Part shown: one piece after another, positions 43,943-53,435 of the stretch
Position numbering within the stretch: position 1 is the first letter of the stretch
Layout: each line of letters opens with the position of its first letter
Assembly: GCF_005281615.1 (NCBI RefSeq)
Contig: NZ_SZZM01000001.1
Location: 186,272 to 250,271, forward strand
Origin: Rhodoligotrophos defluvii
GTDB lineage: Bacteria; Pseudomonadota; Alphaproteobacteria; Rhizobiales; Im1
Direction of reading: 5' to 3'
DNA: 64,000 bases
Notes under the pieces: model-generated
What the model was told of the DNA's origin: nothing
Seen by the model: only the letters and a program-made list of their open reading frames with translations
Databases searched by the model: none
Program-made: the position numbers and the translations under genes

Positions 43943-44598
43943 TCGTGAACCTTGAAGCGGCGATAGATCCAGTCGACCAGCTTGGCTTGAGGATAGCCCA
44001 TCAGCCAGTACAGGCCGGCCATGGCGGTGAGCACTTCGAGAATGCGGTAGGTCTGAGCGCGGATCTGCAGCGAGACATAAGAGAGATCGGCGACCGCGAT
44101 GACGGACACGAGGGACGTGTCCTTGAACAGGGATACCCAGGTGCTGGCGAGCGCGGGCAGCACCCGCATGGTGGCCTGCGGCAGGATGATCTTCCGCGCG
44201 ACCTGGGACTTGGTCATGCCCAGCGCATAGGCGGCGTTCCACTGCCCTTTGCGGATGGACTGGATGCCGGCCCGGAACGTCTCAGAATTGAAGGACGAGA
44301 TATTGAGGGTCAGGCCGACCAGGGCGGTGGTGAAGGCGGACATGCGGATGTCGAGCGCCACGGGGAGGACGTAGAACGTCCAGTAGATCTGGAGGATCAG
44401 GGGCGTGGCGCGGAAGAACTCCACGATGGCGGTGGCCGGCATGCTGATCAGTCGGTAAGGACTCATGCGCATGAAGGCCAGCAGCAGGCCGCCGGGGATG
44501 GCCAGCAGCATGGTCAGCACGGTCAGGGTGACCGTCATCGCCGCGCCTTGGAGGAATTGCCAGCGATAGTCCCAGACCACGGACCAGTCGAGGGTCAT
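43939..44598 (-). CDS. Amino-acid-type ABC transporter permease
   Basis: The product has 219 residues and about five membrane segments. [18 protein letters not shown] and the coupling loop [19 protein letters not shown] mark the His/Glu/Gln/Arg/opine permease family. It overlaps both neighbours by four bases. Confidence 0.92.
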   Translation of the reverse strand: MTLDWSVVWDYRWQFLQGAAMTVTLTVLTMLLAIPGGLLLAFMRMSPYRLISMPATAIVEFFRATPLILQIYWTFYVLPVALDIRMSAFTTALVGLTLNISSFNSETFRAGIQSIRKGQWNAAYALGMTKSQVARKIILPQATMRVLPALASTWVSLFKDTSLVSVIAVADLSYVSLQIRAQTYRILEVLTAMAGLYWLMGYPQAKLVDWIYRRFKVHE

Positions 44599-45263
44599 GA
44601 GGCCCCCAGCGGCGCGAGCCGGCGATAGATCGCGTCCACCCCGCGTGCCACGGGATAGCAGAGCAGGAAATAGACCAGCATGGCCGCGGTGTAGATCTCG
44701 ATCGGCCGGAACGTCTGGCCTGCCACGATCTGAGATTGCCGCAGGAGCTCGGGAACGGCGATCACCGAGGCGATGGCGCTGTCCTTGATGGCGATGACAA
44801 AAAGCGACCCGAAGGCCGGCAGCATACGGATGACCGCCTGGGGCAGGATGATCTCGCGGATTGCCTGCCAGGGTGACATGCCGAGCGCCAGGGCGGCGCG
44901 CATCTGCCCCGGGCGGACGGACCCGAGGCCGGCGCGGATCACTTCGGAAACATAGGCGCCGAGATGCAGCCCGAGTCCCAGGATGCCCGCGAGCAGCGCG
45001 TTGAGGGAATGGCCGATCAGCAGCGGAAAGGCAAAATAGACCCAGACCAGGACCGCCAGGACCGGGATCGCACGCATTGAATCCACGTAAAGCCCGAGCG
45101 CGCTGTCGACGACCCGGCCGCCGTAGGTGCGCGCGGCTCCGACCGCCAGGCCGATCACCAGCCCAAGGAGAATCGACGAGACGCTGAGCAGGATCGTGAC
45201 GCCGAGGGCGCGCGCAAGGAACTGCCAGCTGTTCGTGATCGGCGAGATATCGAAGTCCATCAT
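44595..45263 (-). CDS. Amino-acid-type ABC transporter permease
   Basis: The product has 222 residues from ATG 45263 (ATG-ATG), with GGGGTGAG just upstream. The open frame extends ten codons further without a ribosome site. The coupling loop is GQMRAALALGMSPWQAIRE. It pairs with the following permease and lies 61 bases after the binding protein. Confidence 0.91.
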   Translation of the reverse strand: MMDFDISPITNSWQFLARALGVTILLSVSSILLGLVIGLAVGAARTYGGRVVDSALGLYVDSMRAIPVLAVLVWVYFAFPLLIGHSLNALLAGILGLGLHLGAYVSEVIRAGLGSVRPGQMRAALALGMSPWQAIREIILPQAVIRMLPAFGSLFVIAIKDSAIASVIAVPELLRQSQIVAGQTFRPIEIYTAAMLVYFLLCYPVARGVDAIYRRLAPLGAS

Positions 45264-45324
45264 CTCACCCCGGCGCGAGGCGGCACGGCGCAACCCCTGC
45301 GCCGCACCACACCACCAGCAAGCC

Positions 45325-46170
45325 TCAGCTGCCCGCCTTCAGCAGCTTGATCTCCTCGGCTTCCACCTGGTCCTTGATGCTGTCATGGACGGCCTGCAGC
45401 CAGTCACGGAACTTGGGATCGCTCTTGCCGACGGCCAATCCAACGCCGGTCGCCATTTCGTTGCTCTTCAGGCAGTCGTCGCCCAACGGCACCACCATCA
45501 GGCCCTTCACCGAGGCGTTCAGCTTGGGCCAGGCCACATTATCGACCGAGGTGAAATCGGCGCGCTTGGAGAGAATCTCCTCGATGGGCGCATTCGCGCC
45601 GGAGCCGGCGACAGCCCGGAATTCAACATTCTCGAACCGGGTCGGCGCCCATGTCTCCGGCGGCGTTCCGGTGAAGAAGGCATAGACGAGACCCTTCTTG
45701 TCGAGGTCGTCCACAGTCTTGGCATCCTTGATCTTGGGGTTGTCGGCGAGGCCGACGAAGCACAGGCTCGACCGCGAATAGACGATGAAGTCCACCACCT
45801 TCTCGCGCGCCGGGGTGACGGCGAGGGGTGCGATGCTGATATCCGCCTCGCCGGTGGCGAGGATCGGCACCTTGGTCTCGTGGCTCACGGGAACCACCTG
45901 GAGCTCGACGCCCAGGCGCTTCGCATATTCCTTGGCGAGAAGCCAAGCCGGCCCCGAATACTGCTCACCGGAGCCGGTGGTATTCTCGGGAAGCCAGGGG
46001 AATTCGCCGATGGCGGCGACCCGCAAGGTACCCCGTTCCTTGATCGCGTCGATCTTCTTGCTCTGCCCCGGGGCGGGCACATCGGTCGGGTCAGCCCATG
46101 CGGGGCTGCCTGCCAAACCCGCAATCACCATCAGCGCCCCGAGCCCCTTCATCCACCGCGTCATGGCCAT
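45325..46170 (-). CDS. Amino-acid-type ABC transporter, periplasmic binding protein
   Basis: The product has 281 residues with a signal peptide ending at SPAWA. The mature fold is of the polar-amino-acid class: KERGTLRVAAIGEFPW, GEADISIAPLAVTPAREKVVDF and the hinge VDDLDKKGLVYAFF. The ligand may not be an amino acid, since the operon's only enzyme is an enolase-superfamily member acting on hydroxy or amino acids. It is first in a minus-strand operon, divergent from GntR. Confidence 0.9.
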   Translation of the reverse strand: MAMTRWMKGLGALMVIAGLAGSPAWADPTDVPAPGQSKKIDAIKERGTLRVAAIGEFPWLPENTTGSGEQYSGPAWLLAKEYAKRLGVELQVVPVSHETKVPILATGEADISIAPLAVTPAREKVVDFIVYSRSSLCFVGLADNPKIKDAKTVDDLDKKGLVYAFFTGTPPETWAPTRFENVEFRAVAGSGANAPIEEILSKRADFTSVDNVAWPKLNASVKGLMVVPLGDDCLKSNEMATGVGLAVGKSDPKFRDWLQAVHDSIKDQVEAEEIKLLKAGS

Positions 46171-46234
46171 ATGCCGTCTCCCTAGGTCTGGGCGGCCGGG
46201 CCGCCCCTATTGCGCGCAGTTCTTCTTGTGGCGC

Positions 46235-46255
46235 ATACAAGCTAAATGTATACAT
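46235..46255. promoter_or_regulatory. Palindromic operator between binding-protein and GntR genes
   Basis: ATGTATACAT at 46246-46255 is a perfect ten-base palindrome. It overlaps a wider inverted repeat, ATACA (46235-46239) and TGTAT (46247-46251). Both lie in the 113-base divergent region, next to an AT-rich run. The TGTATACA core is of the kind recognised by FCD-type GntR proteins, here probably the adjacent regulator. Confidence 0.6.
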
Positions 46256-46283
46256 AAAAACAAAACCGCTTCAAGGACAGTCT

Positions 46284-47009
46284 ATGACACCGGAACTCGC
46301 CGCGGCCGGCCTAGCAAAACTCAGCACGGAGGATGGCGCCGAGAGAGATCTCACCGTGCCCTTCCTGCGGGCGCGGAGCCTTGCGGACCAGGTTGCGGAC
46401 GCCATCACCAACGCGATCGCGCAGGGCCACATCCGGCCCGGCCAGCGGCTGATCGAGACGGAGCTTGCCAGAGGCCTCGGCGTGAGCCGCATTCCCATCC
46501 GCGAGGCGGTGAAGATGCTGGCCGCCCAGGGCATCGTGGACACGTCCCCCCACCGCGGCACGTTCGTGGTGGAGTTCGACGAGGCACGCATCGACAGGAT
46601 CTGCGCCGTTCGCGTCGCCCTCGAGCGGCTGGCCGGCCGGGAAGCGGCGCAAGTCTATGCGGCGGAGCCCCAGCGCCTGTCGCGGCTCGATGCGATCATC
46701 GACGACCTCTCGCGGGCGGCAGCGGCCGGCGATTGGATCGCGGCGAGCCGGGCGGACCTCGCGTTTCACCGCGAAATCTGCGCGGCGTCCGGAAACGACA
46801 TCGTCGCCAAGCTGTGGGAGACCATCGCGCGGCACGTGCTGATCATCTTCGGCCGCGAGGTTCTGCATGAACGCGACGGAACCAATCTGGCCCGACAGCA
46901 CCGTGCCCTGCGCGATACCTTGGCCAGCGGTGAGGTCGATGCGATCGATCGCGAGATCGAAAGCCACATCATGCGGCTGCGGAACATGCAGAAAGAAGGC
47001 GGGACATGA
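46284..47009 (+). CDS. GntR family transcriptional regulator (FadR/FCD type)
   Basis: The product has 241 residues from ATG 46284, with AAGGACAG upstream. The winged helix is IETELARGLGVSRIPIREAVK (about residues 59-79). The FCD domain contains RADLAFHREICAASGND and RQHRALRDTL, with metal-type histidines. It is divergent from the ABC-enolase operon and overlaps the following SDR by four bases, so it probably controls both. Confidence 0.92.
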   Translation: MTPELAAAGLAKLSTEDGAERDLTVPFLRARSLADQVADAITNAIAQGHIRPGQRLIETELARGLGVSRIPIREAVKMLAAQGIVDTSPHRGTFVVEFDEARIDRICAVRVALERLAGREAAQVYAAEPQRLSRLDAIIDDLSRAAAAGDWIAASRADLAFHREICAASGNDIVAKLWETIARHVLIIFGREVLHERDGTNLARQHRALRDTLASGEVDAIDREIESHIMRLRNMQKEGGT

Positions 47010-47779
47010 CGGGAGCCCTGGAGCGTTTCTCGCTGACCGGCAAGGTCGCCCTGGTGATCGGCGGCTCGAGCGGCATCGGGCGTGAAATCGCCCTGGGCTT
47101 TCGCGAAAGTGGCGCCCGCGTCGTTGCCGTGGGCAAGACCAAGGCCAAGGTCGACGCAGTCGTCGACGCGCTGAGAGAAACCGATACGGGGTCGGCAGGC
47201 CACGCGGTCGATGTGGCGGATCTCGCAGAGCTCCGGCGCATGGTCGATGCCGTCACGACGGAACACGGCCGCATCGACATTCTGGTCAATTCGCAGGGCA
47301 CGACGACACTCAAGCCGGCGGAGGACTTCGCGCCGGGGGACTACTGCCGTATCATGGACGTCAATCTGAGGAGCGTGTTCTTCGCCTCGACGGAGGTGGG
47401 CCGTGGCATGCTCTCGCGCGGCCAGGGCTCCATCATCACCATCGCTTCGATCGCCTCGTTCCTGGGTTTCCAGAACACCGCGCTCTATACCATGAGCAAG
47501 TGGGGCGTCCTGGGCATGACACAGGCGCTGGCTGCCGAATGGGCGGGGCGCGGCGTACGGGTCAATGCGATCGCGCCCGGCTTCGTCATGACGGTGCTGA
47601 ACAGGGACAAGATGGGCGCAGAGCGGAAGGAGAATGCATTGCGCCGGACGCCGATGGGCCGCTTCGGCAAAACCGAAGACCTCGTCGGTGCCGCGGTGTT
47701 TCTAGCCTCCGACAGCAGCAGCTACGTGACCGGCGAAACCATCAGAGTGGACGGCGGCTATTGCGCTGCCGGCCTGTGA
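47006..47779 (+). CDS. Short-chain dehydrogenase/reductase
   Basis: The product has 257 residues. The cofactor motif GGSSGIG is near residue 20. NSQG stands in place of NNAG, the catalytic serine lies in IASIASF, and the tyrosine and lysine are in YTMSKWG. It resembles gluconate 5-dehydrogenase and related sugar-acid reductases. With the enolase-like enzyme this fits a sugar-acid or hydroxy-acid pathway. It is convergent with the flavin oxidoreductase gene; the 137 bases between have no evident terminator. Confidence 0.9.
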   Translation: MTGALERFSLTGKVALVIGGSSGIGREIALGFRESGARVVAVGKTKAKVDAVVDALRETDTGSAGHAVDVADLAELRRMVDAVTTEHGRIDILVNSQGTTTLKPAEDFAPGDYCRIMDVNLRSVFFASTEVGRGMLSRGQGSIITIASIASFLGFQNTALYTMSKWGVLGMTQALAAEWAGRGVRVNAIAPGFVMTVLNRDKMGAERKENALRRTPMGRFGKTEDLVGAAVFLASDSSSYVTGETIRVDGGYCAAGL

Positions 47780-47916
47780 TCAGCCGGCAGGGCAAGCCGT
47801 TGATTGGCTGGCCCACGGGTGGTGATGTATCGGTGGTCAAGCCCTTGTGGGGGTTTACGGAAACGACCGAAAGTGTTCGGGAAAGACGATGATGAAGATG
47901 CAGGGCAGCGGCCGAA

Positions 47917-49977
47917 TTAAATCACGACGCAAAGGCGCAGCGCGTCCAGGACGGCCGCGTGGATGTTACGGCTGGCCACGGCATCGCCGATGCGATGCAG
48001 CTCGAAGGGCGCTTCCGGCTTGAGCACCCATGGCTGCGGCGCGCCGGCCAACAGTGCATCCATGTCCGTAACGCCGTCATTGGCGGATTTGGCGCGTAGG
48101 GCTTGGTAGAGCTCGTCCATCGGGACGGTGCCGTGCTCGACGATGACCTGATCCGCGATCACCTCCTGGGGTGCGAGTGTTACCTCATTCACGAAGGTGG
48201 CGACGAGACGGTTGCCGGCGGGCTTGATCTTGGCCAAGCGGTGATCGAAGGTGGTGGGAATGCCGAGATTGTAGATCCGCTGCTTCCAGGCCACCCGCTC
48301 GGCATAGGTGAGCTCGGCGCCGAAGGAGCCATCGATCGAGAAGAAGGCGACGGACTTGGCCTCCCGAGCTGCGCGCTCAGCCACTTGCGGTGCGGTATGG
48401 CGGCCGGTGCCGTCGAAGATCACCACCTCGTCACGCACCGGCGCCTGGCCGGTCAGCACGTCCCAGGCGCTGGTGCAATGCTCCGCGCCGTCCAGCCAAC
48501 CGAGATCGGGCACGCCGCCGGTGGCGATGACGACCACATCCGGCGCCTCGGCCAGCACGTCGTCGGGTTCCACATAGCTGTTGAGATGCACCGGGACGCC
48601 GAGCCGGTCGAGCTCTGAGGCGCGCCAGTCGACAATGCCGATAAGGTCCCGCCGCCAGGATCCCTGCGCGCCGATGCGGATCTGGCCACCCAAGGCATTG
48701 GATGCTTCATGCAGCACGACCTCATGCCCGCGCTCGGCGACAACGCGGGCCGCCTCCAGCCCGGCTGGTCCGCCGCCGACCACCACGACCTTGCGCCGCG
48801 GGCTGGAGGCCTTGGGCACGATATGGGGCAGCTTCAGCTCGCGGCCAGTCGCCGGGTTATGGACGCAAGAGGGGCGATAGCCGGACATGCAGTGAGTCGC
48901 GCCGACACAGGGGCGGATCTCGTTGTCGCGGCCCTCGGCAAGCTTGGCGACCAGATGGGGATCGGCGATCTGCGCCCGGGTCATGCCCACCATGTCGAGC
49001 AGGCCTTCGGCAATGGCATAACGGGCAGAAGCAACGTCAGCAATGCGGGCCGCGTGGAACACGGGAACGCCGACCGCCTGCTTGAAGGCGCCGACCTGCT
49101 TGACCCATGGCGCCAGGATTGAGTCCATACCCGGCATGTTGTCGCGCGCCAGCCCGCGTTCCGTATCCATGCGGCCGTAGATGCCATTGAAAAAATCCAC
49201 CGCTCCTTCCGCCTCGAAGATACGGGCGGCCGCGACGCATTCTTCCAGCGAGAGGCCGCCGCCCGGACCCTCGTCCACCACGAAGCGCATGCCGAGGAGG
49301 AAATCGTCGCCCACCGCCTTGCGGATCGCATGATGGACCATGAGCCCGAAGCGGCAGCGGTTCTCCAGCGAGCCGCCGAACCGGTCGGTGCGCTTGTTGG
49401 TGACCGGCGACAGGAACTGGCCGATGAGATGGCCGCCGGCCAGGGTCTCGATGCCGTCGAGGCCGCCCTCCTTGCAGCGGAGAGCGGCCGCCGCATAGGC
49501 CTGCACCACGCGGGCAATGTCGTGCTCGTCCATTTCCTTGGGGAAGCTGCGGTGGAGGGTCTCGCGGATGGGCGATGGCCCGATGGTGGGCAGCCAGTCG
49601 CCGGCATAGGGATCGCCGCGGCGGCCGAGATGGGTGATCTGGCACATCAACGCCGCGCCCTGGGCGTGGATCCGCTCCGAGAACTGCTGGAGATAGGGAA
49701 TGATGGTGTCGGTGCCGACATTGAGCTGGCGGAAGATATTCGGCGAGTCCGGTGCGACGTTGGAGGAGCCGCCGAACATGGTGAGCGCCAGGCCGCCGCG
49801 CGCCTTTTCCTCGTGATAGCGCTGATACCGCTCGGCCGGCATGCCACCCTCTTCGAGGCCGCAGGCATGGCTCGTGCTCATGAAGCGGTTGCGCAAGGTG
49901 AGGTGCTTGATGGTGAGCGGCCGGAACAGGGGGTCGGCGGCGCGGGCGCCGGTTGGCGGTGCCATTTCATTCATCAT
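47917..49977 (-). CDS. NADH:flavin oxidoreductase, OYE/TMADH-like, altered Fe-S motif
   Basis: The product has 686 residues: an N-terminal FMN barrel (LTLRNRFMSTSHACG, QITHLGRRG) and C-terminal FAD/NADH Rossmann domains (VVVVGGGPAGLEAARV). The family includes 2,4-dienoyl-CoA reductase, trimethylamine dehydrogenase and stachydrine or N-methylproline demethylases. The cluster-binding segment reads C357-VG-A360-TH-C363 and then C371, so the second cysteine of the usual CxxCxxC is alanine. It overlaps the GlpD-like gene by four bases. A reductive or oxidative demethylation is plausible but unproven. Confidence 0.86.
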   Translation of the reverse strand: MMNEMAPPTGARAADPLFRPLTIKHLTLRNRFMSTSHACGLEEGGMPAERYQRYHEEKARGGLALTMFGGSSNVAPDSPNIFRQLNVGTDTIIPYLQQFSERIHAQGAALMCQITHLGRRGDPYAGDWLPTIGPSPIRETLHRSFPKEMDEHDIARVVQAYAAAALRCKEGGLDGIETLAGGHLIGQFLSPVTNKRTDRFGGSLENRCRFGLMVHHAIRKAVGDDFLLGMRFVVDEGPGGGLSLEECVAAARIFEAEGAVDFFNGIYGRMDTERGLARDNMPGMDSILAPWVKQVGAFKQAVGVPVFHAARIADVASARYAIAEGLLDMVGMTRAQIADPHLVAKLAEGRDNEIRPCVGATHCMSGYRPSCVHNPATGRELKLPHIVPKASSPRRKVVVVGGGPAGLEAARVVAERGHEVVLHEASNALGGQIRIGAQGSWRRDLIGIVDWRASELDRLGVPVHLNSYVEPDDVLAEAPDVVVIATGGVPDLGWLDGAEHCTSAWDVLTGQAPVRDEVVIFDGTGRHTAPQVAERAAREAKSVAFFSIDGSFGAELTYAERVAWKQRIYNLGIPTTFDHRLAKIKPAGNRLVATFVNEVTLAPQEVIADQVIVEHGTVPMDELYQALRAKSANDGVTDMDALLAGAPQPWVLKPEAPFELHRIGDAVASRNIHAAVLDALRLCVVI

Positions 49978-51512
49978 GCTGTCTCGCGCTTCTGCCGCTC
50001 GGGCCCGACCACCGCGGGCGCGGCCAGATAGCGGTGCTGGATCTGCGTGAGATAGTCGGCGAGTTCCTGGCGGATCCGCGCCTCCGACCAGCCACGCTCG
50101 GCCCCGAGCGCGCGGGCGGCGGCCTCGGCCTGCTCGGTGCCCATGGTCTCGGACCAGCCAGCGCCCAAGCGGCGGAACAAGAGGTCGACCAACGATTCCG
50201 GATATTCGCGCGCGATCGCGCGATCGAGATCGAGGGCCGATGCGGGCGGGCTGGCATAGGACGGCGTTTGGGCGGGCCGTTTTGGGGTGATGATGGCCCG
50301 AAGCGTCTTGACGACCTCGGCCCCGGCGGAGCGGTGGGTCATCACCGGACCGGCGGTCATGGCGAACATGTTGGGCAAGCCCTCCGCGCCGAGATCGTGC
50401 AGCTCGCGCGAGCGCACACCGAGGGGCTGTTCGGGATTATAGGTGAGCGGCCTGACGCCCGACCAGCCGAACAGCACGTCGTTTCGCGAGAGATTGAGGG
50501 ACGGGAGCAGATGATTGGCCTCGCCCAGCAAAAAGGCGAACTCCTCCTCTGTCGGATGAATGTCGTCGAGATCGCCTTCATACAGGGTCTCGGTCGGGCC
50601 GAAGTAATGCAGGCCCCGCCATGGGATGCAGTAAAAGGGCTCGTTCAGCCGGTTCAGGGTGGCAATGCCGTAATCGGCGCATTCGGGCGGCAGACGCACC
50701 ACGATGTGGGAGCCCTTGGTGCCGGTGATCTTGCGGCCGGGCTGCTTGCCGTGAACCGCGCCGTTCACCTGGTCGATCCAGATGCCGGCCATGTTGAGCA
50801 CCGCCGCAGCCGTTACGGTCACGGGCGAGGACGCATTGTCCAGGCCATCGGTCAGGGTGATGCGCCACGTATCCCCTGCCCGCTCCAGGGCGGTCACGGG
50901 CGTGTAGTTGCGGACAACAGCGCCGAGGCGTTCCGCATCGAGGACGGTGTCGACCACGACGCGCTCGGGCCAATCGAACTGGTATTCGCGGAACATGGCC
51001 ACCCCGCGCAGCCGCTCCGGCGCGCGCAGGTTTTCGAGCAGCGGCGTGCGCCGGGCTTCCTCCGGATGAAGGCGGCGATAATCCAGCGGCACCGCCTGCC
51101 CGCCGAGCAGGCGCAGCAGTGTGAAGGCCGCATCGATCTGCCAGGCGGCATAGGGGCTGTCGTCGTAAAAGGGGAAGCAGAATTTCAGGGACCGCACCCG
51201 CTCGGGCGTGGCCTCGACGAACTGCGCCCGGCAGTCCATGGCCTGCTTCGCCATACGGCAGGCGACGGCGAACCGGCCGGGATGGCGCACGAATTCCCAC
51301 ATGGATGCGCCCGGCGCGAGATAGCGCAGTCCGCAATGGAGCAGGCGGCTGGAGCGGCTGCTGGAGCCGGACGCGAAATCGCCCTTGTCGACCGCCAGCA
51401 CGTCATAACCGACGGCGGCGAGATGCTGGGCGGCGCTGGCGCCGTTCACGCCCAGGCCGATGACCGCGACATCGAACCGGCGTCCGGCGAGACTGCTCAG
51501 GGGTTGGCGCAT
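49974..51512 (-). CDS. FAD-dependent glycerol-3-phosphate dehydrogenase-like oxidoreductase
   Basis: The product has 512 residues and is GlpD-like. The FAD motif GLGVNGASAAQHLAAVGYDV starts near residue 17. SGSSSRSSRLLHCGLRYL matches the GlpD substrate/FAD block, and the C-terminal DUF-type helical domain is present. It is first in a two-gene minus-strand operon with the OYE-like flavoenzyme. Two flavoproteins encoded together and next to a dipeptide-type importer point to oxidation of an imported compound rather than housekeeping glycerol metabolism. Confidence 0.87.
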   Translation of the reverse strand: MRQPLSSLAGRRFDVAVIGLGVNGASAAQHLAAVGYDVLAVDKGDFASGSSSRSSRLLHCGLRYLAPGASMWEFVRHPGRFAVACRMAKQAMDCRAQFVEATPERVRSLKFCFPFYDDSPYAAWQIDAAFTLLRLLGGQAVPLDYRRLHPEEARRTPLLENLRAPERLRGVAMFREYQFDWPERVVVDTVLDAERLGAVVRNYTPVTALERAGDTWRITLTDGLDNASSPVTVTAAAVLNMAGIWIDQVNGAVHGKQPGRKITGTKGSHIVVRLPPECADYGIATLNRLNEPFYCIPWRGLHYFGPTETLYEGDLDDIHPTEEEFAFLLGEANHLLPSLNLSRNDVLFGWSGVRPLTYNPEQPLGVRSRELHDLGAEGLPNMFAMTAGPVMTHRSAGAEVVKTLRAIITPKRPAQTPSYASPPASALDLDRAIAREYPESLVDLLFRRLGAGWSETMGTEQAEAAARALGAERGWSEARIRQELADYLTQIQHRYLAAPAVVGPERQKRETA

Positions 51513-51533
51513 ATCGGATCCGCTGCGGGAGAG

Positions 51534-51545
51534 TCGGTATACCGA
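51534..51545. promoter_or_regulatory. Palindromic operator, left copy
   Basis: TCGGTATACCGA is a perfect 12-base palindrome, 22 bases upstream of the GlpD-like start. Its half GTATACCGA recurs at 51686-51694. It is probably bound by the GntR regulator encoded at 57243. Confidence 0.55.
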
Positions 51546-51683
51546 ATAGCATCCGGCGAAGATGCGCGGATGTCAAGCACCAGGCGACTAATTCATTTTT
51601 TTGAGGGATTTCCGCTAGATATGGATATTTCTCTCAAGCTCCAATATTTTCTTGACGGAGGCCGGCAGCTCATTCAAGCTCGT

Positions 51684-51694
51684 TTGTATACCGA
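51684..51694. promoter_or_regulatory. Palindromic operator, right copy
   Basis: TTGTATACCGA shares the nine bases GTATACCGA with the copy at 51534-51545, 149 bases away. It lies 82 bases before the binding-protein start. One copy near each divergent operon would let a single GntR protein control both. Confidence 0.5.
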
Positions 51695-51775
51695 ACTGGT
51701 CGCCCGACGAAAAATGGGGTGGGGACGCGTTCGGCTGCTATCGCCCGCATTGACTTGGAAGAGGGAGGGTCTTCA

Positions 51776-53353
51776 ATGGTCGATCCAACGGCTTTGCCGC
51801 TCAGCCGGCGCGGTCTCCTGCAGGGGGCCGGCGCGGCAACGCTCGCCTATTTCGCCGGGCCGCTCGGCGGCACGACTGGCGCTCAGGCCGCCTGCTCCAC
51901 ATTGAGGGCCGGCATCACCGGCTATAGCGTGGTGAACGTGCTCGACCCGGCCAAGGCCTCCCTCATCCCCGAATTCTACGTGATCTGGGGCCTGTTCAAC
52001 GCCCTGCTCAAGTTCGACGAGAACATGAACATCACGGGCGATCTGGCGGAGAGCTTCGAGAGCGTCTCGCCCACGGTGTGGCGGTTCAAGCTGCGCGATG
52101 GGGTGACCTTCCATGACGGGCAGCCCATGACAGCGGAGGACGTGAAATTCACCATCGAGCGCCTGCGCAACCCGGATCTCGGCTCGCCGCACAAGGGCAA
52201 ATTCGAGGTGGTGAGGGAAATCCGGGTCGTTGACCCGCGCACGGTGGAGATCGAGACCAGCGAACCCTTCGCGCCCCTGCTCAGCTACCTCACCAATACC
52301 CGCACCGGCAGCCAGATCGTGCCCAAGCACATCCTGGAAAAAGCCGATGCCACGGAGGCCTTCGCCCAGAAGCCCATCGGCACGGGCGCCTACAAGTTCG
52401 TATCCTACGAGCCGAATGTCGAGATCAACGTCGCCGCGCACGAAGGCTATTTCGTCAAGGGCCAGCCGACCATCCCTGCGGTGAAGATGCCGCTGATCCC
52501 CGAGGAGACCAGCGGTGTTACGGCCCTGCTCGGCGGCTCGATCGATCTCACCAGCACAGCGCCTTTCGCGGATGTGCCGAACCTCCTGGAAAATCCGGCG
52601 GTGAAGGTGCTGAAGTCGCCGGGGCTCAACAACCGGTTCATCGCCCTCAACAACAAGAAGGCGCCGTTCGACGACATCCACTTCCGCCGCGCCTGCTCGC
52701 TCGCCTTCGACCGGGAGGCGCTGGTGCAGATCGTGCTGTTCGGCGAGGGCAAGGCGGCAAACGGGCTGATCCCGGCGGCGCTCTCCTGGGCCTATTCGGA
52801 CACGCCGCGGCCCATGCTGCAGCTCAACGCGGAGCAGGCCAAGGCGGAGCTCGCGAAATCGAAATACGGGGCGGACACCGAAGCGGTGGTGCTGACCTGG
52901 GGCGCGGGCTGGTGGAAGCGTTTCGCCGAAGTGTTCGTGGCCCAGGTGAACGAGACGCTCGGCACCAAGCTCAGGGTCGAGGTATCGGAAGCCAACACCG
53001 TTTACAGCCGGCTCAAGGCCGGCGATTTTCAGGCGAGCATCTGGGGCTGGCTCGGGCTGATCGATCCGGACGAGTACACCTACGAGATTGCCCATTCCAG
53101 CGGATGGCGCAATTTCCAGGGCTATTCCAACCCGAAAGTGGATGCGCTGCTGCAGGAGGCGCGCGGTGAGATGGACCAAGCCAAGCGTGGCGAGATCTAC
53201 AAGCAGGCCGAAGACCTGATCGTCGAGGATGCGCCGGTGCTGTGCTGCTTCGAAAGCAACGTGCACAACCTGATGAAGCCCAGCGTGGAAGGCTTCGTGC
53301 AGCTGCCCTACTCCGCCTTTGCCGGCCAGTTTGCGGCAGTGACGAGTTGCTGA
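51776..53353 (+). CDS. Dipeptide-type ABC transporter binding protein
   Basis: This is a SBP_bac_5 (cluster C) receptor of 525 residues from ATG 51776, with GGGAGGG upstream. The twin-arginine-like signal LSRRGLLQGAGAATLAYF is cleaved near GAQAAC. RLRNPDLGSPHKGKF and the block TVWRFKLRDGVTFHDGQPMT are typical. The substrate may be a peptide, opine, quaternary amine or glycoside. It opens a seven-gene plus-strand operon. Confidence 0.92.
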   Translation: MVDPTALPLSRRGLLQGAGAATLAYFAGPLGGTTGAQAACSTLRAGITGYSVVNVLDPAKASLIPEFYVIWGLFNALLKFDENMNITGDLAESFESVSPTVWRFKLRDGVTFHDGQPMTAEDVKFTIERLRNPDLGSPHKGKFEVVREIRVVDPRTVEIETSEPFAPLLSYLTNTRTGSQIVPKHILEKADATEAFAQKPIGTGAYKFVSYEPNVEINVAAHEGYFVKGQPTIPAVKMPLIPEETSGVTALLGGSIDLTSTAPFADVPNLLENPAVKVLKSPGLNNRFIALNNKKAPFDDIHFRRACSLAFDREALVQIVLFGEGKAANGLIPAALSWAYSDTPRPMLQLNAEQAKAELAKSKYGADTEAVVLTWGAGWWKRFAEVFVAQVNETLGTKLRVEVSEANTVYSRLKAGDFQASIWGWLGLIDPDEYTYEIAHSSGWRNFQGYSNPKVDALLQEARGEMDQAKRGEIYKQAEDLIVEDAPVLCCFESNVHNLMKPSVEGFVQLPYSAFAGQFAAVTSC

Positions 53354-53435
53354 CGGCGCCCTGTTCGGGGAAGGCGGCCGAAGCCCCCTTCCCCGCTCGC
53401 GCAGTTGCAAGGCTCAAGACGCTCAGTCCAGGTGC

